IMG/VR virus record: IMGVR_UViG_3300021379_000637
Location: 1 to 43,589 of that record
Direction: 5' to 3' (one strand)
DNA from: a virus
DNA: 43,589 nucleotides
Position numbers and translations under genes: made by a program. The notes under the pieces were generated by a model. The model did no database searches. It had not been told where the DNA came from and saw only the letters and a program-made list of their open reading frames with translations. This document shows, piece after piece, positions 33,366 through 41,665 of this stretch (within the stretch, counting starts at the first letter, position 1; each line of letters opens with the position of its first letter).

Positions 33366-36300
33366 TTACCGCAATCTTGACTTAACGTAGAATATTATGT
33401 CGTATTTACTTCCTGCATTTATTGAAGCTAATTCTGCACCTAATGCTCTTACTGAACCCATATCTATAATACGACTTCCACCACCAAATCTATCACCTAA
33501 TGACTTACCAGACCTTTTGGTTAATTGTCCTGTTGCTCTTTTACCATAATCTGTAGTTGGGTCGAATACTGCTAATATTTCTTGAATTACTCTGTCATCA
33601 TCTTCTACTGCTAAAAAATAGTGCAATAAGTTAAACATATCATCATCTTTATAGCATGCTGTTGTTAACTTAGTTAAAGCGTTTGTTAATTTAGGAGTAC
33701 CTCTACCTGCACTATCACCAGTTAATGATTGAAAACCACCATCATTATTTACAACAGAAAAATTATCTGCACCACCACCATGTGACTTAACATAGCTTCT
33801 TATATCTTTGTAGTACCTTATCATAGCTTTTGATTCACTAGAACCTAATTTTTGGTCTAGTGCTTCTAAATAGTCACTAGCACTATGTATTTCTCTTGCG
33901 TTACCACCAGTACCAGACACTAAACCTTTAGAAATTCTTGATAAGTTTTTAAATGCTGATTTTGAAGTTTCATCACCATACTTATTAGATTTACTTTTAT
34001 TTATATTTGCACCTACACCAGGAATATCATTTAATCCAGCGTTACCTTTAATAGTATTTTGTTTTAAGTCTCTAAAGTTTTTAATTGTCCTTGATTGTTC
34101 ATCACGTACTTTTACAACTCTTTGCTCACCATTTACAGTTACAGTAGCTTCTCTAATTGACGGCTCATCTAAAGGCATTTGTACAACATTTTCTGACCTT
34201 GAACCTAAACTTGTTCTTCTGTATAAAGGATTACCATTAGCCTGTGTACCTACTAATTCAAATTTATAACCTAGTGATTGTTCTATAGCTCTCATCTCTA
34301 TTTTTCCACCAGATGTTATTTCGTCAAATATATCATCAGCTAAAGATTTATCACCTTTCATTAATGCTTCGTAATATTTTTTATGTTTAGCTTTCATCAT
34401 TACAGGTGCTAAAGGAAATTGTTTTCCTGTTCTATTACCAGAGCCTCTAATGACACCTTCTATTTGTTTATTAATATCATCTAATTTTTCTTTTACAACA
34501 GGATGACTAGCATTTAAATTACCTAAAACTTTTACTCTTGCTTGGTCAGCAGCATCAGCATATGCTTGTTCATACAACTTATCAGTTTCATATTCAAGGT
34601 CATTCAAAGCTCTACGCTTTGCTTCACCTTTTAAATTTGTATTAGCATCAATAGCAGCTTTCTTTTGTCTCATTTCTTTAACAATATTAATTTCGATACC
34701 TTTTTGAATTTTTGATAATTCTTCTATATAGTCAGGAAATAAAGCTTCTTCAGCTTCAGCAACAGCTTGTGAAATAATATCATCTTCACTCCAAACACCA
34801 CCCTTGACTCTAAAATTTTGTCTTCGTAATTGTGTAGGGTCAAGTTGCCTTCTGTTTCCAAACTCATTTCTACCTAAATCATTACTTAAATTTTGCGTTT
34901 GTCTTCTTCTAGCATCTGACTTAGCAAAAGCACCAGACACATAATATTCGTCTGATAAAGGCATATCTCCACTTAAAGGTTTTAGATTCGCTTTTAAGTC
35001 TTCCTCTAGTTTTTGAAATTCGTTTTTAAATTCAGGTGGATAATCTTTACGGTCTAATTTATAAGACAACCTATTGCCTGCTTCATCAGTAAAGTAAATT
35101 GTATTTTGTCCTTTTCTTAATGCATTATAATTTCCAGCTTGAATCAAATTTTCAGATACACTTATGTCATCAAATTTAACTTTATTACCATCGACAACTC
35201 TAGGATTTCTTGCTCTTCTTAAATCTTCTTTAAGAATATCTCTTACTCTGTTATCCACCATTAATGTATAACCACCTTTTTTAGATGTTGCTTGATTCTT
35301 GTCTTTGTTGTAGTTTGAAATAGCTTTTGTTTGTCTTGACCTTAAGGTGCCCATAACATCTGCTTTACGTTTAGAAAATTCTAATTTAGCATCAATGCCT
35401 AATTTGTTAGCTGCTTTTTGAGCTGCTTTGTGAACAAACATACTTCTTGCATAAACATATCTATCTGAACGATTTTTAAGAGTTCTATTTCTATCAGTAG
35501 CTGGTCCACCATATTCTATTTGTTCAATATCTCTAAGTCCTTTATGTTGATAAAGTTCTATACCATAAGCTAAGAAACCACCTTTAGGATTTTTCTTATG
35601 AAGGTTTTTTCCGTCAATAAGTCTTAAGCCTTTTATAATATCTGGTCTTGAAGCAATATAGTTATGCTCTTTAATATTGCTAGATGAACGAACAGTTCTG
35701 TAATTGTTTTGGTCTATTTGATTACTTATTTCGCTATATTCACCAGTAGAATCTTTTAAAGTACCTCCAGAAATAAATTCTTCACTTCTAATAAATTTTC
35801 CATCTTTGTCTACAATCTTTCTATATTGTGTTTTCTTTGAATCTTTTGCATACTTCATTTCATCTGGACCAATGTGAATATCAGAACCACCAAAAAATGT
35901 TTCAAATACTTGCATTTCACCATCATATAAATCTATACCTAAAGCCTTAGACAATACTTCGTTTACTTTAGCTTGCTGTGAATGTGTTTGGTCTTCTCCA
36001 AACATAGTACGTGAACCTGTACCTCTTTCAGAAGGTACATCATAACCAATAGTTACTGGTACATCCCTTAATACAGTTTGTCTACTTGAATTATTTTTTG
36101 CGTATATAGGCATATATGATGCTATATAGTCTTCATTAATTGGGACATTTTCTTGTCTAACTTCCTCCCTGTACTCTGTTACAGTTCCTAGTTGAGTTTT
36201 TTTAGGATTTAATTTTTCATGCTTTCTTAATGTATTCATTATGTCGTCACTTAAAGCATTGTATTTTCGCATAATATCATCTGGGTCACCACCTTCTTCC

Positions 36301-37052
36301 ATTGCTTTAATTAAGTATGTCATCTCAGGAGCACTTGCACCAGACTGTGCTAATTTTTGAAGGACATCTGTTCTTTTAGATAAATATGAATCTTTCTTTC
36401 CTCTTTCTCCATCTGCAAACCCAGCATCTTTACGAGTAGTTCTCATTCTTCCGCCCTTCATAATTGTTCTTGCTTGAGTTGCATAAGGGTCAGGAGCACC
36501 AGTAATTGCTTCAGCTAAAGCCATACCAGCCCAAGTAGGTCCAATACTTCCAGCTTGTTGCAATTCTCTCATTATGTTTCTTTGTGTTCTATTGACGTTA
36601 GTAAATTCCATTTCAGTAGTAGTGAAAAAGTTCATCATGTTACCTAACGCATTTCTTGAAAACTGACCACCTTTAACACGCATATACCTACCAAAAGGAC
36701 CACCGCCTTGAGGTAAAACTTTACCCTGAATTTTACCAAAAGCTCTACCACCTACAACCCAACCATAACGAGCTGCAATAGAACGTACTAAACTATCAGA
36801 AGTAACGAAAGCAGAAACAGTGTTAAGTGTTTGTAGAACACCATACATATTGTTAGATAGATTATTTAAGAAACCAGTTTTCATACCGAATGATTTCATC
36901 CAGTTGTAATATCTTAAACTTTTAAATAACCTAGCTTCTTGTTGTTTAGATATGAGTATGTCTTTTCTACCTTCAGAAACATAGGTAGTTTTAGATGTAA
37001 CAATTGTCTCACCAAACTCATTGGCTACTTTGGTTCTATTAAAGTCAGCCAT
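33366..37052 (-). CDS. very large protein of unknown function in the neck-gene region, 1228 aa
   Basis: Not recognised. It sits between head-closure and tail-terminator genes, where a gp10-like protein of 100-150 aa normally lies. N-terminal region: a basic, moderately hydrophobic stretch (MKSFGMKTGFLNNLSNNMYG, VGGRAFGKIQGKVL). The centre, about 290-1000, is rich in Lys, Arg, Asp and Asn, with helical segments and no repeats. Residues 700-850 have long charged helices (EAEEALFPDYIEELSK, KKAAIDANTNLKGEAK). The end (RALGAELASINAGSKYDIIFYVKSRLR in brief: SVRALGAEL, KYDIIFYVKS) is compact and may be the only gp10-like remnant. It has no signal peptide or transmembrane helix. Candidate roles are an internal virion protein, an ejected effector or an enlarged neck protein. 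Start overlaps the upstream stop as TAATG. Confidence 0.7.
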   Translation of the reverse strand: MADFNRTKVANEFGETIVTSKTTYVSEGRKDILISKQQEARLFKSLRYYNWMKSFGMKTGFLNNLSNNMYGVLQTLNTVSAFVTSDSLVRSIAARYGWVVGGRAFGKIQGKVLPQGGGPFGRYMRVKGGQFSRNALGNMMNFFTTTEMEFTNVNRTQRNIMRELQQAGSIGPTWAGMALAEAITGAPDPYATQARTIMKGGRMRTTRKDAGFADGERGKKDSYLSKRTDVLQKLAQSGASAPEMTYLIKAMEEGGDPDDIMRKYNALSDDIMNTLRKHEKLNPKKTQLGTVTEYREEVRQENVPINEDYIASYMPIYAKNNSSRQTVLRDVPVTIGYDVPSERGTGSRTMFGEDQTHSQQAKVNEVLSKALGIDLYDGEMQVFETFFGGSDIHIGPDEMKYAKDSKKTQYRKIVDKDGKFIRSEEFISGGTLKDSTGEYSEISNQIDQNNYRTVRSSSNIKEHNYIASRPDIIKGLRLIDGKNLHKKNPKGGFLAYGIELYQHKGLRDIEQIEYGGPATDRNRTLKNRSDRYVYARSMFVHKAAQKAANKLGIDAKLEFSKRKADVMGTLRSRQTKAISNYNKDKNQATSKKGGYTLMVDNRVRDILKEDLRRARNPRVVDGNKVKFDDISVSENLIQAGNYNALRKGQNTIYFTDEAGNRLSYKLDRKDYPPEFKNEFQKLEEDLKANLKPLSGDMPLSDEYYVSGAFAKSDARRRQTQNLSNDLGRNEFGNRRQLDPTQLRRQNFRVKGGVWSEDDIISQAVAEAEEALFPDYIEELSKIQKGIEINIVKEMRQKKAAIDANTNLKGEAKRRALNDLEYETDKLYEQAYADAADQARVKVLGNLNASHPVVKEKLDDINKQIEGVIRGSGNRTGKQFPLAPVMMKAKHKKYYEALMKGDKSLADDIFDEITSGGKIEMRAIEQSLGYKFELVGTQANGNPLYRRTSLGSRSENVVQMPLDEPSIREATVTVNGEQRVVKVRDEQSRTIKNFRDLKQNTIKGNAGLNDIPGVGANINKSKSNKYGDETSKSAFKNLSRISKGLVSGTGGNAREIHSASDYLEALDQKLGSSESKAMIRYYKDIRSYVKSHGGGADNFSVVNNDGGFQSLTGDSAGRGTPKLTNALTKLTTACYKDDDMFNLLHYFLAVEDDDRVIQEILAVFDPTTDYGKRATGQLTKRSGKSLGDRFGGGSRIIDMGSVRALGAELASINAGSKYDIIFYVKSRLR

Positions 37053-37399
37053 TATTCAAAGTAAATTAATTCAGCTTGTACTGAGAATAATCTTCCTACT
37101 CTGTTATGGGTTTTTCTGACACTGCTAACTTCGTAATATTTATCTTCACTATCATGATAAATTCTGTCAGATGATTTTAAATCTACAGAACCAGTAAAGT
37201 AAGCTGTCCAGTTTTGCACTACAGTATTTCTACCATCTCGGCTTTCAACTTCACTTAAAAAAACTAACCTGCAAGGTACATTTGTGCTTGAATTAGTCCA
37301 TACATCTGAATCTAAACCACGAGAATCAATATTAGAACCAGTAGTTCTTTGAATGCTAACTCTATGTATTAATAAACGTTCGGGATATGAGCCTGCCAT
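37052..37399 (-). CDS. head-closure / head-tail joining protein, 115 aa
   Basis: Short beta-barrel-like protein with RLLIHRVSIQRTTGS, PCRLVFLSEVESRDGR, KSSDRIYHD, YYEVSSVRKT and LFSVQAELIYF, a pattern typical of SPP1 gp16 or the phage H-T-join family. Placement just after the connector supports this. It docks under the connector and closes the head after packaging. No strong Shine-Dalgarno sequence before the ATG at 37399. Confidence 0.78.
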   Translation of the reverse strand: MAGSYPERLLIHRVSIQRTTGSNIDSRGLDSDVWTNSSTNVPCRLVFLSEVESRDGRNTVVQNWTAYFTGSVDLKSSDRIYHDSEDKYYEVSSVRKTHNRVGRLFSVQAELIYFE

Positions 37400-37420
37400 A
37401 CTATAAATCTAGCAGTTCGA

Positions 37421-38050
37421 TTACGAAGTTAAGTTATTTAGTCTTCTCTTAGACCTACGCTCTTTTCTTTGACAGTTCTTACAAAATAAAGAGAAACCAT
37501 CTTTCATAGACCTGTTTTTGTTAAAAGACTTAACTGATAAGGATTGTTTACACATAAAGCAAGTTTTTCTTTTGACTTCTTCTTTTTCATCAATAATCTG
37601 CTCCTGACAAGTTTTACAGTATCTGTTGTATCCATCTTGATACTTTTGACTTCTGTTATATGCACTAATAGGCTTTATAATTTCACACTTATAACATTTC
37701 TTTTCATCTTTGTCAGCAGATAGATACTCTTCTCTAGCTTTATCACATTGTTCTTTTATCCTGGAATCTTTCATCATCCATGTTCTAAATCTATCGTATC
37801 CTACTGGTAGTCCTTTGTATAGGTCACGGTTGGTTAGAGTAGATTCACCGTTTCTAATTCTTTCTACAACTATATCAACAATCTTTGGGTCTATTTCTGA
37901 TAATGGAACTATGCCTGCTTCTTTTCTTATTTGCCTTACACGCTCTACTGAAACACCCCAATCATCTGCAAAATCTTTTAACTTATAGTTAGGGTTGGCT
38001 TTGAATAGTTCCTTAGCCTCTTCTATTGATGGTGTCTGCTTATTAGGCAT
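37421..38050 (-). CDS. HTH plus double Cys4 zinc-finger protein, 209 aa
   Basis: Residues 24-43 (LKDFADDWGVSVERVRQIRK) look like a helix-turn-helix. Two Cys4 modules follow: C119-x2-C122 with C145-x2-C148 and C164-x2-C167 with C190-x2-C193, each with 22 residues between the pairs and a YQDGYNRYCKTC or MKDGFSLFCKNC end. This arrangement recalls the zinc-binding half of phage endonuclease VII-like proteins, but no nuclease residues follow; the protein ends in a basic tail (QRKERRSKRRL). It lies between connector and head-closure genes, an unusual place for a DNA-binding protein. Start and upstream stop overlap as TAATG. It may be a late regulator, a packaging-related protein or an inserted mobile gene. 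Confidence 0.75.
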   Translation of the reverse strand: MPNKQTPSIEEAKELFKANPNYKLKDFADDWGVSVERVRQIRKEAGIVPLSEIDPKIVDIVVERIRNGESTLTNRDLYKGLPVGYDRFRTWMMKDSRIKEQCDKAREEYLSADKDEKKCYKCEIIKPISAYNRSQKYQDGYNRYCKTCQEQIIDEKEEVKRKTCFMCKQSLSVKSFNKNRSMKDGFSLFCKNCQRKERRSKRRLNNLTS

Positions 38051-38706
38051 TATACAAAATAAGATTTCCTATAAGGTGAAAGTAAATTCATATCAGATTG
38101 TGTTAAAGGTGCTGTTGATAATGCTTCAACACCTATTCCATAATCAGCTGAATAGTCACCTATTCTTTCTGACATTGCCATATTAAAATTACCAGCAGTA
38201 GAGGAACCTTGTGCAGATATTTCTCCAGGTTCTTGTTGTGATGAAACTGACAATATATTTTCTAATAATCTAGCAGAAGCTCTTGCAGAAACCATTTTAA
38301 TTTGTATTGGTAAGTCAGTAGATAGACCTCCACCAAATGCTGTATATCCTGATACGTAAGTAACTACAATGTTTTGTTCTTTAGCGTAAGACCACCTTTT
38401 ACCTAATCTTCTTAACCTACCACTGTCATAAAAAACAAAATCAGCAGAATTACCTTCTGTTAATGTTGTCTCATCTTCTACTACAGAAGTAATAGAGCGT
38501 ACAGGTAAGTGTCTTAAGAATATCTCGTGAGTTTGGTCACCAGTAAATGTCTCGGTTTTAGTACCATGTGTCAGTTCATAACCAACATATTGGTCAATAG
38601 CGGCATCTACAAAAGGTATGAGATTGTTTGTTAAATGAGTCTCTAAGCTTGAATCAAAGTCTATTTGGGTATAAGACTCTACATCAGCTGCCGTTGAGAA
38701 AGCCAT
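38050..38706 (-). CDS. head-tail connector (gp6-like), 218 aa
   Basis: Helical N-terminus with VESYTQIDF, LIPFVDAAIDQYVGY, then IFLRHLPVRSITSVVEDE, a segment common to gp6-like connectors (P-V-x-S-I-x-x-V-x-x-D). VTYVSGY and LPIQIKMVSARASARLLENI form the next strand and helix of this family. It forms the ring beneath the portal. GGAGG lies five bases upstream of the ATG at 38706. The C-terminal 60 residues (EISAQGSSTAGN onward) are extended compared with the shortest relatives. Confidence 0.82.
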   Translation of the reverse strand: MAFSTAADVESYTQIDFDSSLETHLTNNLIPFVDAAIDQYVGYELTHGTKTETFTGDQTHEIFLRHLPVRSITSVVEDETTLTEGNSADFVFYDSGRLRRLGKRWSYAKEQNIVVTYVSGYTAFGGGLSTDLPIQIKMVSARASARLLENILSVSSQQEPGEISAQGSSTAGNFNMAMSERIGDYSADYGIGVEALSTAPLTQSDMNLLSPYRKSYFV

Positions 38707-38715
38707 TTAGACCTC

Positions 38716-39000
38716 CTACTTGTCTTCGACGTCTTTTTTAACTGCTTTATCTTCTACGTCTGATTTTTTAACTGCTTTTTCAGCTGGAGCCTTTTTAGCT
38801 GGAGCTTTTTTAGCGGCTTCTTTTTTCTTAGGAGCAGCTTTTTTCTTACCCCAACCTTGCTCTTTGAGCCATTCAGTAGGGTATTCTTTACCAGCTTTAG
38901 CAACTAAATCTGCTTGAGAAGTTGGCACATCAACTGGGTCACCTTCCCAAAGCTTTCCATCAGGTAGCTTATAAATGTTCTTTTCTGGAATTGTATACAT
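38716..39000 (-). CDS. small Lys/Ala-rich basic protein, 94 aa
   Basis: Residues 1-52 form a small domain (MYTIPEKNIYKLPDGKLW, DPVDVPTSQADLVAKAG). Residues 53-94 are a histone H1-like tail of KKAAPKKKEAAKKAPAKK type, ending with two KKxDVEDK-like repeats. The ATG at 39000 has AGGA nine bases upstream and lies 46 bases beyond the capsid terminator, so it depends on read-through or an unseen promoter. Possible roles: DNA binding inside the head, or a capsid accessory. Both are inferred from composition and position. Confidence 0.68.
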   Translation of the reverse strand: MYTIPEKNIYKLPDGKLWEGDPVDVPTSQADLVAKAGKEYPTEWLKEQGWGKKKAAPKKKEAAKKAPAKKAPAEKAVKKSDVEDKAVKKDVEDK

Positions 39001-39041
39001 AATGTTTAATCCTAACTTATAAAATAAAATTACTTGGTATT

Positions 39042-39067
39042 AGAAAAGGGCTTCCGAAGAAGCCCTT
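39042..39067 (-). terminator. intrinsic terminator after the capsid gene
   Basis: On the minus strand AAGGGCTTC-TTCG-GAAGCCCTT forms a perfect nine-pair stem with a UUCG tetraloop closed by C-G, followed by TTTCTA. It begins 27 bases after the capsid stop codon. The stem is far more GC-rich than its surroundings. The U-run is short, so partial read-through is likely, which could set the capsid-to-downstream ratio. Confidence 0.82.
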
Positions 39068-39093
39068 ATTCTACACTATCGTCTAAATCAAAC

Positions 39094-40341
39094 TTAGAAG
39101 TTTGTTATAGAACAGAAAGCTGTTGGTTTATAGACCACAAAGCCCATTCTCATGGTTAATCTGATAGCTAGTTGATTCTTCGCAAAGAAGTCACTGTGGC
39201 TGTCAGAAACTGCAAGGTCTACACCTTGTCTCATGACAATTTGAGCAGCATCGCCACCACCGAATTTACCAACTAATGCGGTACCTTCTGCGATTGCTGT
39301 GCTTGGAACTACTTTAAGACCCCAAAGTCTTGCAGCAACGTCTCCACCAAAGCCACCAGCGGCGACGATTAATGGGTTTTTGCTTGCATAACCAGCTGAG
39401 GATGTTCCTGCTTGGTCTGTTACTGCTGTAACGATTTGATACCAGTCACTTGGGTGCATAACTACTGCATCAGGCTCTACGAAAGAGTCTTTTCTGATTT
39501 CAGTAATTGCTTGATACACTTGTCCAAGTCTGTTCAATTCTCCAGAGTATGAAGAATAGTCAAATGTGTTAATACCAGATTTTTGTAATACACCAGTCAA
39601 GTTTGGAGCTGAACCATTACCGTTTAGTAATTGGTTGTCCATTCTTAATCTCATCATAGTTGTGAGACGTGAATTAACATATCCTTGGATACCAGAAACG
39701 TCAGCTAACAATTCGTCAGTTACAGGTAAGAAAGTAGCAATCTTTCTGATTGATTCTGTTCTCTCTGTAAATGCCAATGCACCTTCATTTGCATAGGAGA
39801 TATCTCCTGATTCTGCAATTTCACCTGCATTGTTTGTGAATGTTGTCTCTTCAAGATATACATATGCATTTTGGTCTGTGTTGATTTGGTCAAACAATCC
39901 AATGATTGCATTTGGGTCTCTTAAAGCTGTCTCTAATATTCCAGGTGCTCTTAATGACTCTGGTGGATAACCTGTGGTATTTAAAGTTGTTTTAAATTCT
40001 GCTTGAGAATCTACGCCTTTGACACCATTGCTTAAGTAGTTATTATAAGCATCAGTGTTTGTGAATTGCTCACCGATTGATTTTAAACCAGCTGGAGCTT
40101 CTTCCACTACAGGAAGTTCATTAACAACTTCGTTGTCAATTTCCATAGCTTTTTCATTAGCAGCTTTTGATTCTTCAATCTTAAGCTCATCTAATGAACT
40201 AGCAAGTTCTTCGTTAAGACCTTTGATTTTCTCTTTTTGGTCTGCGGAGTACTTGCCGTCTTCAGCTGGAGCATCAAATACAGATTTAAGCTCTTCACGA
40301 GATTTAGATATACCTTCTCTAAGCTCTTCTACTTTACTCAC
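39094..40341 (-). CDS. major capsid protein, HK97 family, 415 aa
   Basis: Residues 1-75 are a charged coiled-coil delta domain (EELREGISKSREELKSVF and KIKGLNEELASSLDELKIE) that acts as internal scaffold and is cut off by the protease. The HK97 body follows: ILETALRDPNAIIGLFDQ near 135, an E-loop-like YLEETTFTNNAGEIAESG near 162-179, FLPVTDELLADVSGI near 204, LLNGNGSAPNLTGV near 238, and AVVMHPSDWYQIV near 292. The Lys for HK97-type cross-linking is not obvious in the E-loop. The gene starts with GTG at 40341; AGGAG is ten bases upstream. It is followed by a strong terminator. It forms the icosahedral shell with portal and protease. Confidence 0.95.
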   Translation of the reverse strand: MSKVEELREGISKSREELKSVFDAPAEDGKYSADQKEKIKGLNEELASSLDELKIEESKAANEKAMEIDNEVVNELPVVEEAPAGLKSIGEQFTNTDAYNNYLSNGVKGVDSQAEFKTTLNTTGYPPESLRAPGILETALRDPNAIIGLFDQINTDQNAYVYLEETTFTNNAGEIAESGDISYANEGALAFTERTESIRKIATFLPVTDELLADVSGIQGYVNSRLTTMMRLRMDNQLLNGNGSAPNLTGVLQKSGINTFDYSSYSGELNRLGQVYQAITEIRKDSFVEPDAVVMHPSDWYQIVTAVTDQAGTSSAGYASKNPLIVAAGGFGGDVAARLWGLKVVPSTAIAEGTALVGKFGGGDAAQIVMRQGVDLAVSDSHSDFFAKNQLAIRLTMRMGFVVYKPTAFCSITNF

Positions 40342-40366
40342 TGTAAATTATCTCCTATTAGATTAC

Positions 40367-41578
40367 TTATACTTCGTCAGCTTGAGCTTCTACATCAATA
40401 GCATCTGCTATCAATCTTTGGCTCTCTATCCACACTTCGTCGTCAAGCTCATCATCTTCAACTGATTCTGTGTTATCTACTGGAACTTCTTCAGTAACTT
40501 CTTCTACTTCATCAGATTCTTCAGGATTCTCTGAATCTTCTTCTGGTTCGACAGCTACTTCTTGAGTGTCAACTGAATCTGTTGGTTCTTCTACAACATC
40601 TTCAATTTCTTCAGCTTGTTCGTCCTCTAAGTCGAGTTCTAAAGCACCTTCGGTTCCAACTTGGTCAATGAATTGGTCAATTTCTGTCCATGCATCTGAC
40701 AAGTCTTCTTGAACAGCCCTTAATGCTTCAGTGGCTTTGACTCCTAATTTCCTTCCATCTTTGGCACGTAACATCGCAATGGCGTTAGTTCGTGTCATCA
40801 AGTCATGTAACGCAGCAAGCACGTCCTTGACCTCATCTGAGAAAGTTTTAGAAACTTCCTCTGAATTCTCTATATCATCAGACTTCTTCATATCTTTGGC
40901 ACATTTACCAGTTTTGTTATAGTCACAATGTCCATAACCTTTTTCGTCTGATTCTTCAGATACTGCTGGAGAACAACAATTGTCTCCATCACAGCAACCT
41001 GATTTTTCTTCTTCAGTTTGTTCTTCTTCAGGTTCAGGCTCTTCATTCTCTAAAAATGTAGAATGACCAAGTACACCTTTTTCAGAAGCCATTTCCTCTA
41101 ATAGTTCTTTATTAGATTTAATAGCCATTGTGTATGTATCTTGATTAGCACCTACTAGAACAGGAGATACTTCGTAAACTGATAAGTCTTTTAAGTATCT
41201 TGCGTCAACATCCTTATCACCGCTCTTGAATTTACCTCTTTCTGAATCGTTAACTCTATAACCAAAAGACCATTGTTGTAGGTCTCCCATAGCTTTAACT
41301 AAGTTATAAGCTTCTTTTCCAGATTCTGTATCCATAAAAAATGAACCTTCAAATGTAGCTTTATCGCCATCTTGTTTGATTTCACCTTTACCAATTGGCA
41401 TATCCCATTTATGAGCCCATACCATTGGAACTGAACCTGACTTAAATCCTGATTTGATAGCTTCTGGAATGACTACATCGCCATCGCTATCTAATGTATT
41501 GAAGACTGAGAATACAGCGGAGACTTTTCCTTCACCGTCTGCTTTAAATTCTAAGTCGATATTTTTAATTTCACTCAC
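40367..41578 (-). CDS. prohead protease, HK97 type, with acidic C-terminal extension, 403 aa
   Basis: Residues 1-150 are the S78/U35-type protease: VFNTLDSDGDVVIPEA at 25-40, the catalytic His56 in VWAHKWDMPIG, Ser104 in QQWSFGYRV, and VYEVSPVLVGANQDT at 134-148. The C-terminal half is not protease. It has a Cys cluster (C195, C196, C201, C202, C218, C226), a helical segment at 240-305 (VLAALHDLMTRTNAIAM) and a Glu/Asp-rich stretch to 395 that may serve as a scaffold. GTG at 41578 is the start: AGGAG lies eight bases upstream, and MSEIKNIDLEFKADGEGK is a typical opening. A tiny overlapping frame AUG-CAC-UCG-UGA sits directly in the leader. The enzyme matures the capsid by cutting the delta domain. 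Confidence 0.9.
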   Translation of the reverse strand: MSEIKNIDLEFKADGEGKVSAVFSVFNTLDSDGDVVIPEAIKSGFKSGSVPMVWAHKWDMPIGKGEIKQDGDKATFEGSFFMDTESGKEAYNLVKAMGDLQQWSFGYRVNDSERGKFKSGDKDVDARYLKDLSVYEVSPVLVGANQDTYTMAIKSNKELLEEMASEKGVLGHSTFLENEEPEPEEEQTEEEKSGCCDGDNCCSPAVSEESDEKGYGHCDYNKTGKCAKDMKKSDDIENSEEVSKTFSDEVKDVLAALHDLMTRTNAIAMLRAKDGRKLGVKATEALRAVQEDLSDAWTEIDQFIDQVGTEGALELDLEDEQAEEIEDVVEEPTDSVDTQEVAVEPEEDSENPEESDEVEEVTEEVPVDNTESVEDDELDDEVWIESQRLIADAIDVEAQADEV

Positions 41579-41628
41579 GAGTGCATCTCCTATATAAACT
41601 GTTAACAGATTTATTTAGGTGCATATAT

Positions 41629-41653
41629 AAAAAACTATAACAAATAGTTATAA
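41629..41653 (-). terminator. possible weak terminator after the portal gene
   Basis: On the minus strand TATAAC-TATTT-GTTATA is followed by G and six Ts in the 87-base gap between portal and protease. The stem is almost all A-T, so it is weak and may be chance in AT-rich DNA. Confidence 0.28.
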
Positions 41654-41665
41654 AGTGCGTGGTAT

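Noticed and set aside
39001-39040. Sigma70 promoter after the capsid terminator
   Set aside because: A TATAAG-like -10 is present, but AT-rich sequence makes this expected by chance and no -35 match lies at the right distance.
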